Positions 1 to 6,605 of a stretch of 13,858 nt of DNA are shown piece by piece (position 1 is the stretch's first letter; every line of letters starts with the position of its first letter). The DNA is from CAYNLX01 sp964441535. GTDB taxonomy: Bacteria; Bacillota_I; Bacilli_A; RF39; UBA660. Location of the stretch: contig CAYTXQ010000019.1 in NCBI GenBank assembly GCA_964441535.1, forward strand, positions 1 through 13,858, in the 5' to 3' direction. The position numbers and the translations under genes were made by a program. The notes beneath the pieces were generated by a model, which was not told the DNA's origin, did not search any database, and worked only from the letters and a program-made list of their open reading frames with translations.

Positions 1-2
1 TT

Positions 3-1229
3 GCTTCTAATACTATTAATGCCCCTAATGAAACTAAAGGTGGAATATTATCAGTTTTTAGACAAAAGATTAGAATATTTGCTGCTCAAAAGAATTTAAG
101 TGAAATGTTAAGTCATAGTGACTTTGATATGAGAGATATTGGTAAAGAAAAGACAGCAGTATTTATGACAATTCAGGATGAAAAAACAACATACCATGCT
201 TTAGCAACAATATTTATTAAACAATGTTATGAAACTTTAATATCAGAAGCCCAATTAAGTGGTGGTAAATTAAAGATAAGAACAAACTTTATTTTAGATG
301 AGTTTGCTAATATGCCTCCATTAAAAGATGTAACTACAATGGTTACAGCGGCTAGAAGTAGAAAAATTAGATTTAATTTTATAATTCAAAATTTTGCTCA
401 GTTAAAAGATGTTTATGGAGCAGAAGATGCAGAAACTATTAAAGGTAACTGCGGAAATATGATTTATTTAATTACTACTGAACTTGCAGCTTTAGAAGAA
501 ATAAGTAAATTATGCGGTGAAGTAAAATCTAAAGAAAAAGATAAAACGGCATCAACTCCTCTTGTTACAATATCTGATTTACAGAAACTTAAACAGTTTG
601 AAGTTATAATTAAAAGATGGAGACTAAATCCATATAAAACAAAATTTACTCCTTCATTTAAAATGGACTGGGGTAAACATTATGATGAAGCGGAGTATCC
701 TGTAAGAGAAAAAAGAGAAGTTGCTTTATTTGACTTAAAAGAATTTGTTAAGGAAACTAAAAAAGCTAAATTATTTGGAGATATGGAAGAAGGTTCTTCT
801 AAAGGTAATCTTCCATTTGTGCAAAATGACTTTGGATTTCCAAAACCTGAAAGAGATTATGCTCCACCTTTTGGTGGCGGTATGTTTAATCCAAATATGG
901 ATATGGATGAATTTGTAAAAAATATTGATAAAAAGATAGCAGAGTTGGAAGAAGAAGAAAAAAGAGAAAAAGAGAAGCAAAAACTAGAAGGCACAAATAA
1001 TATAAATGAAGAGACAAAATTATCTGAAGTTCCAAAAGAGGAAAAACCTTCATATAATATTTATAATGAACCTTCTATTCCTTCAAAAATGGATGACAAA
1101 CATGAAGAAGAGAAAAAAACAGAACAAATAGAGAAACCAAAAATAAATATTGATGCAGATAGTATCATTGTAGATGAGAATAATGTTACTGATGATCAAT
1201 TCTTTGATGATTTCTTTGGAGATGACTAG
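3..1229 (+). CDS. VirD4/TraG-type conjugative coupling ATPase, 5' end outside window
   Basis: The reading frame is open to the left edge, so the N-terminus and the Walker A segment lie outside the window; the first ATG at 105 is internal. The visible part carries the Walker B-like stretch ILDEFANMPPL (about 294-326), followed by TAARSRKIRFNFIIQNFAQL and a GNCGN segment, all typical of the C-terminal half of VirD4/TraG coupling proteins. These are membrane-anchored hexameric ATPases that deliver DNA or protein substrates to a type IV secretion channel. After the ATPase fold comes a Gly/Phe/Met-rich linker, then a long Glu/Lys-rich, probably coiled or disordered tail ending in an Asp/Phe-rich tip (DDQFFDDFFGDD). 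The downstream terminator closes the unit. No other conjugation gene is visible here, so a link to an integrative element cannot be judged from this window. Family call is firm; substrate unknown. Confidence 0.88.
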   Translation, partial: ASNTINAPNETKGGILSVFRQKIRIFAAQKNLSEMLSHSDFDMRDIGKEKTAVFMTIQDEKTTYHALATIFIKQCYETLISEAQLSGGKLKIRTNFILDEFANMPPLKDVTTMVTAARSRKIRFNFIIQNFAQLKDVYGAEDAETIKGNCGNMIYLITTELAALEEISKLCGEVKSKEKDKTASTPLVTISDLQKLKQFEVIIKRWRLNPYKTKFTPSFKMDWGKHYDEAEYPVREKREVALFDLKEFVKETKKAKLFGDMEEGSSKGNLPFVQNDFGFPKPERDYAPPFGGGMFNPNMDMDEFVKNIDKKIAELEEEEKREKEKQKLEGTNNINEETKLSEVPKEEKPSYNIYNEPSIPSKMDDKHEEEKKTEQIEKPKINIDADSIIVDENNVTDDQFFDDFFGDD

Positions 1230-1250
1230 TTTAAAGCCATCTCCTTTTTT
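1218..1250 (+). terminator. Rho-independent terminator after the coupling protein
   Basis: A perfect 7-bp stem, GGAGATG (1218-1224) with CATCTCC (1238-1244), has a 13-nt loop and is followed by six T (1245-1250). The stem begins inside the last codons of the coupling protein gene and the stop codon lies in the loop, so the hairpin ends that transcript tightly. Confidence 0.8.
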
Positions 1251-1283
1251 ATTAAATATCCATATAATAAAATGGTGAATTAA

Positions 1284-1538
1284 ATGAAAGTAATAGATTA
1301 TAAAAATTATCATCCAAACATGGGTACTTTAATTGATATTGAAAATTTTGTTAATTATAGTAATTCTCATTTAAAAGAAGCAATAAATATTCCTTATGAA
1401 AAACTTTTATATAATCATTCAGAATATTTAGATAAAAATAAAAAATATTTTATTGTTTGCAAAAAAGGAATAACAAGTAAGAAAGCAACTAGAATATTGG
1501 AATTTTATGGATATGATGTCACTCAAGTTATAAAATAA
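1284..1538 (+). CDS. small rhodanese-like domain protein
   Basis: This 84-residue protein matches the core of a single rhodanese domain. It has an N-terminal strand with an acidic turn (LIDIE, 17-20), then a HLKEAINIPY segment (29-38) like the GHIpGAiNIP signature. The active-site loop is CKKGITS starting at Cys59, followed by a helix and GYDVTQV. Rhodaneses carry a sulfur atom as a persulfide on the loop cysteine and pass it to thiols or cyanide; the usual loop C-x-x-G-x-x-S is intact. It is shorter than most rhodaneses (about 100 residues) and stops just where the usual terminal glycine pair would be. The ATG at 1284 is preceded by GGTG (1274-1277). It stands alone after a terminator. Acceptor unknown; persulfide transfer is inferred from family. 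Confidence 0.8.
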   Translation: MKVIDYKNYHPNMGTLIDIENFVNYSNSHLKEAINIPYEKLLYNHSEYLDKNKKYFIVCKKGITSKKATRILEFYGYDVTQVIK

Positions 1539-1567
1539 TGTAAAAAAATTAAAAAATGAGGTATACT
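1539..1567 (+). promoter_or_regulatory. candidate sigma-A promoter of the DedA-like gene
   Basis: TGTAAA (1539-1544) and TATACT (1562-1567) are separated by 17 nt. The predicted start point near 1574 is just upstream of the ribosome binding site AGGTGG (1578-1583) and the ATG at 1594. The -35 box is imperfect. Confidence 0.45.
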
Positions 1568-1593
1568 AATAATATCTAGGTGGTGTTAAGAGT

Positions 1594-2175
1594 ATGCCTT
1601 TTTTTGATAGACTTTACGAATTAATTATGACTCTGATAAATTATATGGGAATTTATGGTCCCTTACTGGGATGTATTTTAATATGCGTAGAATCTATAAT
1701 ACCAGTATTGCCCTTATCTGTGTTTATAACTATAAATTTTATTAGTTTTGGTAGTTTATGGGGATTTTTAATATCTTGGTTATTTACTATTTTAGGATGT
1801 TCTTTATCTTTTTTCTTATTTAGACATTATTTAAGGGACTGGTTTGTTAAAAAAACCAAAGATACTAATAAAGTAAGAAAATTAATTAGAATAGTAGAAA
1901 AAGCCAAGTTTCAAAATATAGTTTTATTTTTAGCAATACCTTTTACTCCAGCATTTTTAGTTAATATAGCTGCTTCTTTATCAAATATTTCATACAAAAA
2001 GTTTTTTTATGTTATACTTATATCGAAGGTATTCTTAGTATACTTCTGGGGATATGTAGGAACTACTCTTTTAGAAAGTTTTATTCATCCAGAAGCATTA
2101 GTTAAAGTAATACTTATTAGTATTATAGCCTATGTACTAAGTTTACTAATTAATAAAAAATTGAAATTAGATTAG
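1594..2175 (+). CDS. DedA/VTT-domain integral membrane protein
   Basis: The 193-residue protein is hydrophobic throughout, with about five or six membrane segments including two re-entrant-like stretches. ESIIPVLPLS (33-42) corresponds to the conserved E-x-x-xP-xP-P element of the VTT (SNARE-associated, PF09335) fold, and PFTPAFLVNIAASLSNIS (116-133) to the second conserved Pro/Asn/Gly-containing loop. DedA/VTT proteins include lipid-flipping and proton-coupled transporters of undecaprenyl phosphate and phosphatidylethanolamine. This one is closer to the TVP38-like branch in appearance, which I cannot settle by eye. An AGGTGG ribosome binding site supports the ATG at 1594. The rmuC-like gene follows after 10 nt, so the two are probably co-transcribed. 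The uppP gene, which makes undecaprenyl phosphate, lies about 2 kb away on the other strand; a functional link is only a guess. Confidence 0.82.
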   Translation: MPFFDRLYELIMTLINYMGIYGPLLGCILICVESIIPVLPLSVFITINFISFGSLWGFLISWLFTILGCSLSFFLFRHYLRDWFVKKTKDTNKVRKLIRIVEKAKFQNIVLFLAIPFTPAFLVNIAASLSNISYKKFFYVILISKVFLVYFWGYVGTTLLESFIHPEALVKVILISIIAYVLSLLINKKLKLD

Positions 2176-2185
2176 AGGTATTAAT

Positions 2186-3262
2186 GTGGAGTATATAATG
2201 TTAGGTTTACTTATATTATTAGTTATTTTATTACTTATAATTTTATTAAAGAATAACGGTAATAATGATATGACTGAAAGATTAGGAAGATTTGAGACTG
2301 ACATTGTAAAAGAGATAAGTTCTTTTAAAGGAGATTTTTCTAAAGATTTAAGAGAAGATTTTGAAAAATTAAATACTAAAATAGAAAATAGACTTATACT
2401 TATTAATGATAAAGTAAATGAAAGATTGGATATTAATTTTGAAAAAACTAATAAGACTTTTAATAATGTATTAGAAAGATTGTCTAAAATAGATGAAGCT
2501 CAGAAGAAAATAGATGGATTATCTAGTGATATTATATCTTTACAGAGTGTTTTAACAGATAAAAAGACTAGGGGAATATATGGAGAAGTAAATTTAAATT
2601 ACATACTTAAAAGCACCTTTGGAGAGAAGAATAAAGGTATATATGATGTGCAGCATACATTAAGTAATGGGTTTATAGCAGATGCTATATTGTATGCACC
2701 ATCTCCTTTAGGAACTATCTGTATAGATTCTAAGTTTCCTTTAGAAAATTATCAGAGAATGACAGATACTACTTCACCAAAAAGTGAAAGAGAAACTGCT
2801 ACTAAGTTATTTAAATCAGACGTTAGAAAACATATAGATGCTATATATAGTAAATATATAATAAAAGGTGAAACTACTGATGAAGCAATTATGTTTTTAC
2901 CAGCAGAAGCAATCTTTGCAGAAATAAATGCATATCATCCTGATTTATTAGAAGAGGCATATAGAAAGAAAGTATGGATTACTTCTCCAACTACATTAAT
3001 GAGTACATTAACCATTATACAGATGATATTAAAAAATCTTGAAAGAGATAAATATGCTAAAGTAATTCATGATGAATTAAACAAATTAGGTGATGAGTTT
3101 GATCGTTATAAAGAAAGATGGGATAAATTATCTAGAAGTATAGATACTGTTAGTAAAGATGTTAAAGATATTCATACTACAACAGATAAGATAACTAAGA
3201 GATTTAATGCTATTAGTAGTGTGGAAATAGAAGAAAAATTAATAGATGATAAAAGAGATTAA
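2186..3262 (+). CDS. rmuC: RmuC family DNA recombination protein
   Basis: The 358-residue product has an N-terminal membrane anchor (about 5-21), a long coiled coil (about 30-120), and the RmuC domain (PF02646), beginning with KTRGIYGEVNLNYIL (127-141). The nuclease-like core shows FIADAIL (Asp166) and ICIDSKFPLENY (Asp181, Lys183), which fit the predicted PD-(D/E)xK arrangement. Escherichia coli RmuC limits inversion at short inverted repeats; its biochemical activity is not established. GTG at 2186 is chosen as start: AGAGGT (2174-2179) lies 6 nt ahead, while the in-frame ATG at 2198 is further away and would cut into the anchor. An overlapping ATG at 2184 is in another frame and stops at once. 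The gene ends inside a 40-bp palindrome shared with the convergent fic gene. Confidence 0.9.
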   Translation: MEYIMLGLLILLVILLLIILLKNNGNNDMTERLGRFETDIVKEISSFKGDFSKDLREDFEKLNTKIENRLILINDKVNERLDINFEKTNKTFNNVLERLSKIDEAQKKIDGLSSDIISLQSVLTDKKTRGIYGEVNLNYILKSTFGEKNKGIYDVQHTLSNGFIADAILYAPSPLGTICIDSKFPLENYQRMTDTTSPKSERETATKLFKSDVRKHIDAIYSKYIIKGETTDEAIMFLPAEAIFAEINAYHPDLLEEAYRKKVWITSPTTLMSTLTIIQMILKNLERDKYAKVIHDELNKLGDEFDRYKERWDKLSRSIDTVSKDVKDIHTTTDKITKRFNAISSVEIEEKLIDDKRD

Positions 3263-3283
3263 ATTTAATCTCTTTTATCATCT
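3244..3283. terminator. perfect 40-bp palindrome, shared bidirectional terminator of rmuC and fic
   Basis: Positions 3244-3263 are an exact reverse complement of 3264-3283. Within it, AAAAGAGATT (3251-3260) pairs with AATCTCTTTT (3267-3276), giving an A-rich left side and a T-rich right side in both orientations, as expected for a two-way intrinsic terminator. Both stop codons (3260-3262 on +, 3265-3267 on -) lie near the centre. Because the arms are coding, both proteins end in the same residues, DDKRD. Confidence 0.8.
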
Positions 3284-4119
3284 TCAAATAATTCCTTAAC
3301 TCTTAAATCCTCATTATTTAATATGTGATTTGTATTAGTAAGTAGATTCTCAAAAAAATTAAGTAAATATTCATTAGTCGGATAAATATTTTTAGATCTG
3401 TTTGAATAATTACTTCTTACTAAAGCATTTCTAAAATAGACTGAATGTTCTTTAAATAATTCATTATTTACATTATATCCAATACTTCTTAAATACTTTT
3501 CTATCATTACTGCAACTGTTCTAGTATTTCCTTCACCAAACGCATGTATCTGCCATATTCTTGAAGTAAATGAAATAATATGTTCTATTTGATCTTGTAA
3601 AGAAAGTTTAGAATAATCGTATTCCATTTCTTTTTTAAAATCATATTCTAAAGTTATTTCAATTTCGTTATAAGAAGAATATACAACTGTATCATTATTT
3701 AATATTGGTTCTTCTTTTGTAATATTATGTGTTCTATATTTACCTGCAAAATCAAAAATATTTTTGAATAAATATTCATGAATTACTTTTAATGTAGTGG
3801 GTCTAAATGAAAAATTGTTATCATTTAATAATTCTACAATTCTAGTCGATACTAAATCACATTCTTTTTCGTCTAGTATTTCTTTGTTATTTATATTTTG
3901 CTTATCATAATATTTATTTAATAAATTTTCTGTTTCATTAATGCTAATTTTCCCATTAATATTTTCATTAGCTAATTCTAGCAGATATTTGGAAGGAGTA
4001 AGACCATCCACTTTATTTAAACCAATAGCCATATTCCAATATAACTGTTTTGTATAACTATCTTTAGTTTCTTCTACTTTTTCATAATCAATTAATTCAC
4101 CATTTAATTCTTTTTCCAT
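3265..4119 (-). CDS. Fic-domain protein with N-terminal VbhA-like antitoxin region
   Basis: This 284-residue protein has the Fic signature HAFGEGNTR at 192-200, a variant of HxFxxGN(G/K)R with Thr at the penultimate position. Upstream are FAGKYRTHNI (124-133) and the flap region (about 140-150). Fic proteins usually transfer AMP or related groups from nucleotides to hydroxyl side chains of target proteins. Residues about 20-70 (AIGLNKVDGLTPSKYL, then GKISINETENLL) resemble the VbhA-type antitoxin module that blocks the ATP gamma-phosphate site, fused in cis; here the inhibitory Glu-Gly pair would be Asp38-Gly39. No separate antitoxin gene is adjacent, which suits self-inhibition. GAGG at 4127-4130 supports the ATG at 4119. 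It follows uppP by 51 nt on the same strand but has its own extended -10 box. Target and modification are unknown. Confidence 0.87.
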   Translation of the reverse strand: MEKELNGELIDYEKVEETKDSYTKQLYWNMAIGLNKVDGLTPSKYLLELANENINGKISINETENLLNKYYDKQNINNKEILDEKECDLVSTRIVELLNDNNFSFRPTTLKVIHEYLFKNIFDFAGKYRTHNITKEEPILNNDTVVYSSYNEIEITLEYDFKKEMEYDYSKLSLQDQIEHIISFTSRIWQIHAFGEGNTRTVAVMIEKYLRSIGYNVNNELFKEHSVYFRNALVRSNYSNRSKNIYPTNEYLLNFFENLLTNTNHILNNEDLRVKELFEDDKRD

Positions 4120-4146
4120 GTCTTAACCTCTTTTTCTTATATAAAT

Positions 4147-4155
4147 ATTATAACA
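4147..4155 (-). promoter_or_regulatory. extended -10 box ahead of fic
   Basis: On the minus strand TGTTATAAT reads from 4155 to 4147, a TG-extended -10 hexamer with perfect TATAAT. There is no recognisable -35 at 17 nt. It would start transcription near 4140, about 20 nt ahead of the fic ATG, allowing fic expression independent of uppP. Confidence 0.45.
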
Positions 4156-4170
4156 CATTTTAACCTGTTT

Positions 4171-4986
4171 TTATAATACCATAATAGAAAATAATCCTAA
4201 GAATAGACAGTACATAACAAATTTCATTAACTTGCCCTGTTTAACTATGCTGAATAACCATTTAATTGCAAAATATGTTGTTATAATAGCAGCTACAGTA
4301 CCAATAGAATAAGGAATTATTACACTATTAAATTGGTTATCTTTTATTATATTAAATAATCCTAAAATAAATTTTGTTATGCTTATTGGAAAATATAACA
4401 TGAATGAAAATTTTAAAGCAGTATCTCTTTTAAAATCTCTTAATAAACATCCTACTAAAGAAGTGCCAATTCTACTTATTCCAGGCATTAATGCCAAAGC
4501 CTGCATAAGCCCTATTAAGATAGCATCTTTGGTAGTAATATTATCATCATTTTTACTTCCTTTGATATTTCTTACTACAAATAAAGATAGAGCAGTAATC
4601 AAAAATGCCAGTCCTAAAAGATTAGTATTTATAGATAAATTTTCTATTTTGTTTTTAAATAAGAGTCCAATTATAATTTCAGGTATAGTACCAATTATTA
4701 CATACCAGCAGTATTTCCAGTTATTATAATTAATTTTCTTTTCTTTTTCATCTTTATTAAATAAATAATTAAAGAAACTTTTTATTAATCTTTTTATATC
4801 TTTTCTAAATATGAATAATATTGTAAGAAAAAATCCGAAATTAACAAATATTTCAAAATTTAAATCATTAAATATATCTGTATTAAATAATTCTCTGAAT
4901 AATCTAAAGTGTCCGCTAGATGATACTGGTATTGGTTCAGTTATCCCATGTAATATACCTAGAAATATATATTTTATTATCTCCAT
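4171..4986 (-). CDS. uppP: undecaprenyl-diphosphatase (UppP/BacA family)
   Basis: The 271-residue multi-pass membrane protein carries both family motifs: GITEPIPVSSSGH (14-26) and MPGISRIGTSL (167-177). The enzyme removes one phosphate from undecaprenyl diphosphate to regenerate the lipid carrier for peptidoglycan and other wall polymers, and its overproduction can give bacitracin resistance. Glu17, His26 and Arg172 correspond to E. coli Glu21, His30 and Arg174. The other motif glutamate (E. coli Glu17) is His13 here; Gln is common at this place in Firmicutes, His is unusual. AGGAGG (minus strand, 4992-4997) with good spacing fixes the start at 4986. The length matches the family. It is divergent from the small repeat-borne membrane gene and upstream of fic. 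Confidence 0.92.
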   Translation of the reverse strand: MEIIKYIFLGILHGITEPIPVSSSGHFRLFRELFNTDIFNDLNFEIFVNFGFFLTILFIFRKDIKRLIKSFFNYLFNKDEKEKKINYNNWKYCWYVIIGTIPEIIIGLLFKNKIENLSINTNLLGLAFLITALSLFVVRNIKGSKNDDNITTKDAILIGLMQALALMPGISRIGTSLVGCLLRDFKRDTALKFSFMLYFPISITKFILGLFNIIKDNQFNSVIIPYSIGTVAAIITTYFAIKWLFSIVKQGKLMKFVMYCLFLGLFSIMVL

Positions 4987-5061
4987 AAAAACCTCCTAAT
5001 TATATTTTTATACTTAATTATATACTAAAATATAAAATAAATAAGTAAAATATTATGAGGG

Positions 5062-5292
5062 ATGTTTATGTTTAGAATAACAATGTTTATAATAGGTTTT
5101 TTTATTACTTCATACAGTTTATCTTTTTTAGCTTTATATTTGAATTTATTAACAAATGGTTATAATTTTCTTTATTATTTAAAATACATAACTAATCATT
5201 CAGAATTATATTTTCTTATATCTGGAATATTACTTATTATTATTTCTATAGAATGGAACAATATTTTAAAAAGAGTTGGATTATCTAATTAA
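5062..5292 (+). CDS. small two-to-three-pass membrane protein, left copy
   Basis: This 76-residue hydrophobic protein of unrecognised family has one membrane helix near 5-30, a polar turn around TNGYN (31-35), an aromatic stretch, and a second helix near 50-64 followed by a short basic tail (KRVGLSN). The first ATG (5062) is only 1 nt from GAGG (5057-5060); the in-frame ATG at 5068 is 7 nt away and is the more likely start, giving 74 residues. It differs from the right copy only at residues 12 (Gly here, Cys there) and 35 (Asn here, Ser there). Its 3' end overlaps the terminator and a copied fragment of trpS. Two near-identical intact copies flanking the cassette suggest both are kept or the duplication is recent. 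Function unknown. Confidence 0.7.
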   Translation: MFMFRITMFIIGFFITSYSLSFLALYLNLLTNGYNFLYYLKYITNHSELYFLISGILLIIISIEWNNILKRVGLSN

Positions 5293-5303
5293 TCCAACTT
5301 TTT
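5274..5303. terminator. bidirectional terminator, left repeat copy
   Basis: A perfect 10-bp stem, AGTTGGATTA (5274-5283) with TAATCCAACT (5290-5299), has a 6-nt loop and is flanked by an A-run on the left and T5 (5299-5303) on the right. The left copy ends the small membrane gene. In the ancestral arrangement it served convergent trpS too. Confidence 0.85.
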
Positions 5304-5319
5304 CAATTACTTTTTCATA
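5281..5319 (-). pseudogene. duplicated 3' fragment of trpS
   Basis: These 39 bases are identical to 8933-8971, the last 12 codons (residues 317-328) and stop of the intact trpS. Sequence identity ends at 5319, and no further trpS sequence follows. It cannot be expressed as a protein. It is useful as a mark showing that the repeat came from the junction of the small membrane gene and trpS. Confidence 0.85.
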
Positions 5320-5328
5320 TATTTTTGA

Positions 5329-5357
5329 TTGATTTATATAATTTAATATTATATAAT
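5329..5357 (+). promoter_or_regulatory. promoter of the envelope cassette
   Basis: TTGATT (5329-5334) and perfect TATAAT (5352-5357) are 17 nt apart, with a predicted start near 5364 and AAGGTG (5370-5375) just before the ATG at 5381. It lies immediately outside the left repeat and downstream of its terminator, so the cassette brings its own promoter. Confidence 0.65.
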
Positions 5358-5380
5358 TTTATTAGAATAAAGGTGATTGA

Positions 5381-6454
5381 ATGATAAAATTAAAAAATAC
5401 TTTATCTGCTGAAAATATTGTAGTTGGGTATCTTTATTTTTATATTCATCTTGTCGTGGAATTAGCTTGTTTTTATATTTTAGCTAAACAAATAGGAGAT
5501 AGTGTATATCTTTGGATATTTCCTTTAATGTATGATGCCTTGGCCTTTGTTCCTCAATCAATTTTTGGCTATTTAAGTGATAAATATCCTAAAGTGAAAA
5601 TGGGATTAATTGGTTTTGTTTTAATGACTTTATCAATTTTTGCTTTTTGGTTCAATTTATTTTCGACAAATTATATTAGTTTAATTTTCTTGTGTTTTGG
5701 TAATGCATTATTACATATTAATGGAGCGGAAGTTACTTTGAGGTGTTCTAAAGGTAAATTGTCTCACAGTGCAATTTTTGTTTCCGGAGGATCTTTTGGG
5801 GTAATTTTTGGAAGGTTATTAGGTAAGACATTTTGTCCTTATTGGGTAATAATTTTATTACTATGTACAATGGTACCTTTTATTTTATTAGCTGAGTATT
5901 ATCGTGAAGATAGTGGTGAAAATTCTTGTCAAAAATTTAATTATTCATCAACAAAATTACCAGGAGGAACAATTATTTTGTTAGCGGTCTTAATAGTAAT
6001 TGTTAGAGGATACATGGGCTATGGTATTCCAACTTCGTGGAATAAAACTATTGCTCAAACTATCATACTTTATTTTTCTATGGGCATAGGTAAAGCTTTA
6101 GGAGGAATAATTTCAGATACTATAGGAATAAGAAAGACAGCTATTATAAGCACTACATTTGCTCTGCCATTTTTATTATTTGGAAATAAAATTATGTTAG
6201 TGTCTTTAGTAGGAGTAATGTTTTTTAGTATGACAATGGCTATAACTTTAGCTTTATTAGTTTCAGTTTTAAAAAATACTCCGGGATTGGCTTTTGGCTT
6301 AACAACTATTGGCTTATTTTTAGGGACAGTTCCAATTTTCTTTGTAAGATTTACAACTTTATTTTCTAATAGTTTAATAATTATTATATTATCTATTTTT
6401 TGTTTAATAGCACTTAGCTTTATTATCGGAAAGGATGAAATAATAAATGAATAA
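5381..6454 (+). CDS. MFS-like transporter
   Basis: The 357-residue product is almost wholly hydrophobic, with about ten to twelve predicted membrane segments. Between segments 2 and 3 it has the loop FGYLSDKYPKVKMG (62-75), the major facilitator motif A pattern (G-x-L-S-D-x-x-x-x-x), and a second, degenerate version GGIISDTIGIRKTA in the C-terminal half. FGNALLHINGAEVTLR resembles the GNGxFHxxG stretch of fosmidomycin-resistance-type efflux proteins. It is shorter than a typical 400-residue MFS member. Substrate unknown. AAGGTG 5 nt ahead supports the ATG. It is first in an operon with three membrane or secreted proteins and its last codons overlap the next gene by 8 nt. Its steady company with an SH3-repeat surface protein suggests export or uptake tied to the cell envelope, which is inference. 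Confidence 0.75.
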   Translation: MIKLKNTLSAENIVVGYLYFYIHLVVELACFYILAKQIGDSVYLWIFPLMYDALAFVPQSIFGYLSDKYPKVKMGLIGFVLMTLSIFAFWFNLFSTNYISLIFLCFGNALLHINGAEVTLRCSKGKLSHSAIFVSGGSFGVIFGRLLGKTFCPYWVIILLLCTMVPFILLAEYYREDSGENSCQKFNYSSTKLPGGTIILLAVLIVIVRGYMGYGIPTSWNKTIAQTIILYFSMGIGKALGGIISDTIGIRKTAIISTTFALPFLLFGNKIMLVSLVGVMFFSMTMAITLALLVSVLKNTPGLAFGLTTIGLFLGTVPIFFVRFTTLFSNSLIIIILSIFCLIALSFIIGKDEIINE

Positions 6455-6605
6455 TATTAAAATAATTTTTAAACTTCAGTTCTGGTATTTGGGAAAAATA
6501 TCCTTAATTTTTTTAGGAATATTTATTATAAGTGTAATAATAATTACAATATTTTTAGTAAGAAAGGAGTTGGAAAAGCTTTCAAAAAGCACAAATAAAT
6601 GTTAA
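6447..6605 (+). CDS. 52-residue single-pass membrane protein
   Basis: This small frame starts at ATG 6447, inside the last codons of the MFS gene (8-nt overlap), and its stop TAA overlaps the start of the next gene (ATGTTAA, 6599-6605). AAAGGA (6430-6435) lies 11 nt ahead of the ATG. The protein has a basic/aromatic N-terminus (about 1-17), one strong membrane helix (about 18-37, LIFLGIFIISVIIITIFLV) and a charged tail (RKELEKLSKS). Translation coupling on both sides argues that it is a real gene, although it is short. No family recognised; it may be a subunit or regulator of the neighbouring membrane proteins. Confidence 0.65.
   Translation: MNNIKIIFKLQFWYLGKISLIFLGIFIISVIIITIFLVRKELEKLSKSTNKC

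Larger units (their letters stand above)
5023..5319. repeat. left copy of 297-bp direct repeat
   Basis: Matches 8675-8971 at a fixed offset of 3652 with six mismatches that I counted by eye (about 98% identity) and no gaps. It contains a complete small membrane protein gene, a bidirectional terminator and the 39-nt 3' end of trpS (5281-5319). Outside the repeat both flanks differ completely between copies: the left copy adjoins the uppP upstream region, the right copy adjoins intact trpS. Confidence 0.95.

Noticed and set aside
1263..1268. Promoter TATAAT ahead of the rhodanese gene
   Set aside because: The hexamer is perfect but there is no -35 box or TG extension, and in sequence this AT-rich it is expected by chance.
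771..1313. Minus-strand open frames opposite the coupling protein tail and the rhodanese gene
   Set aside because: They run antisense to well-supported proteins, are low-complexity Phe/Ile-rich translations of A-rich coding strands, and have no ribosome binding site.
4379..4999. Plus-strand frames opposite uppP
   Set aside because: Shadows of a clearly conserved gene; no start signals or recognisable domains.
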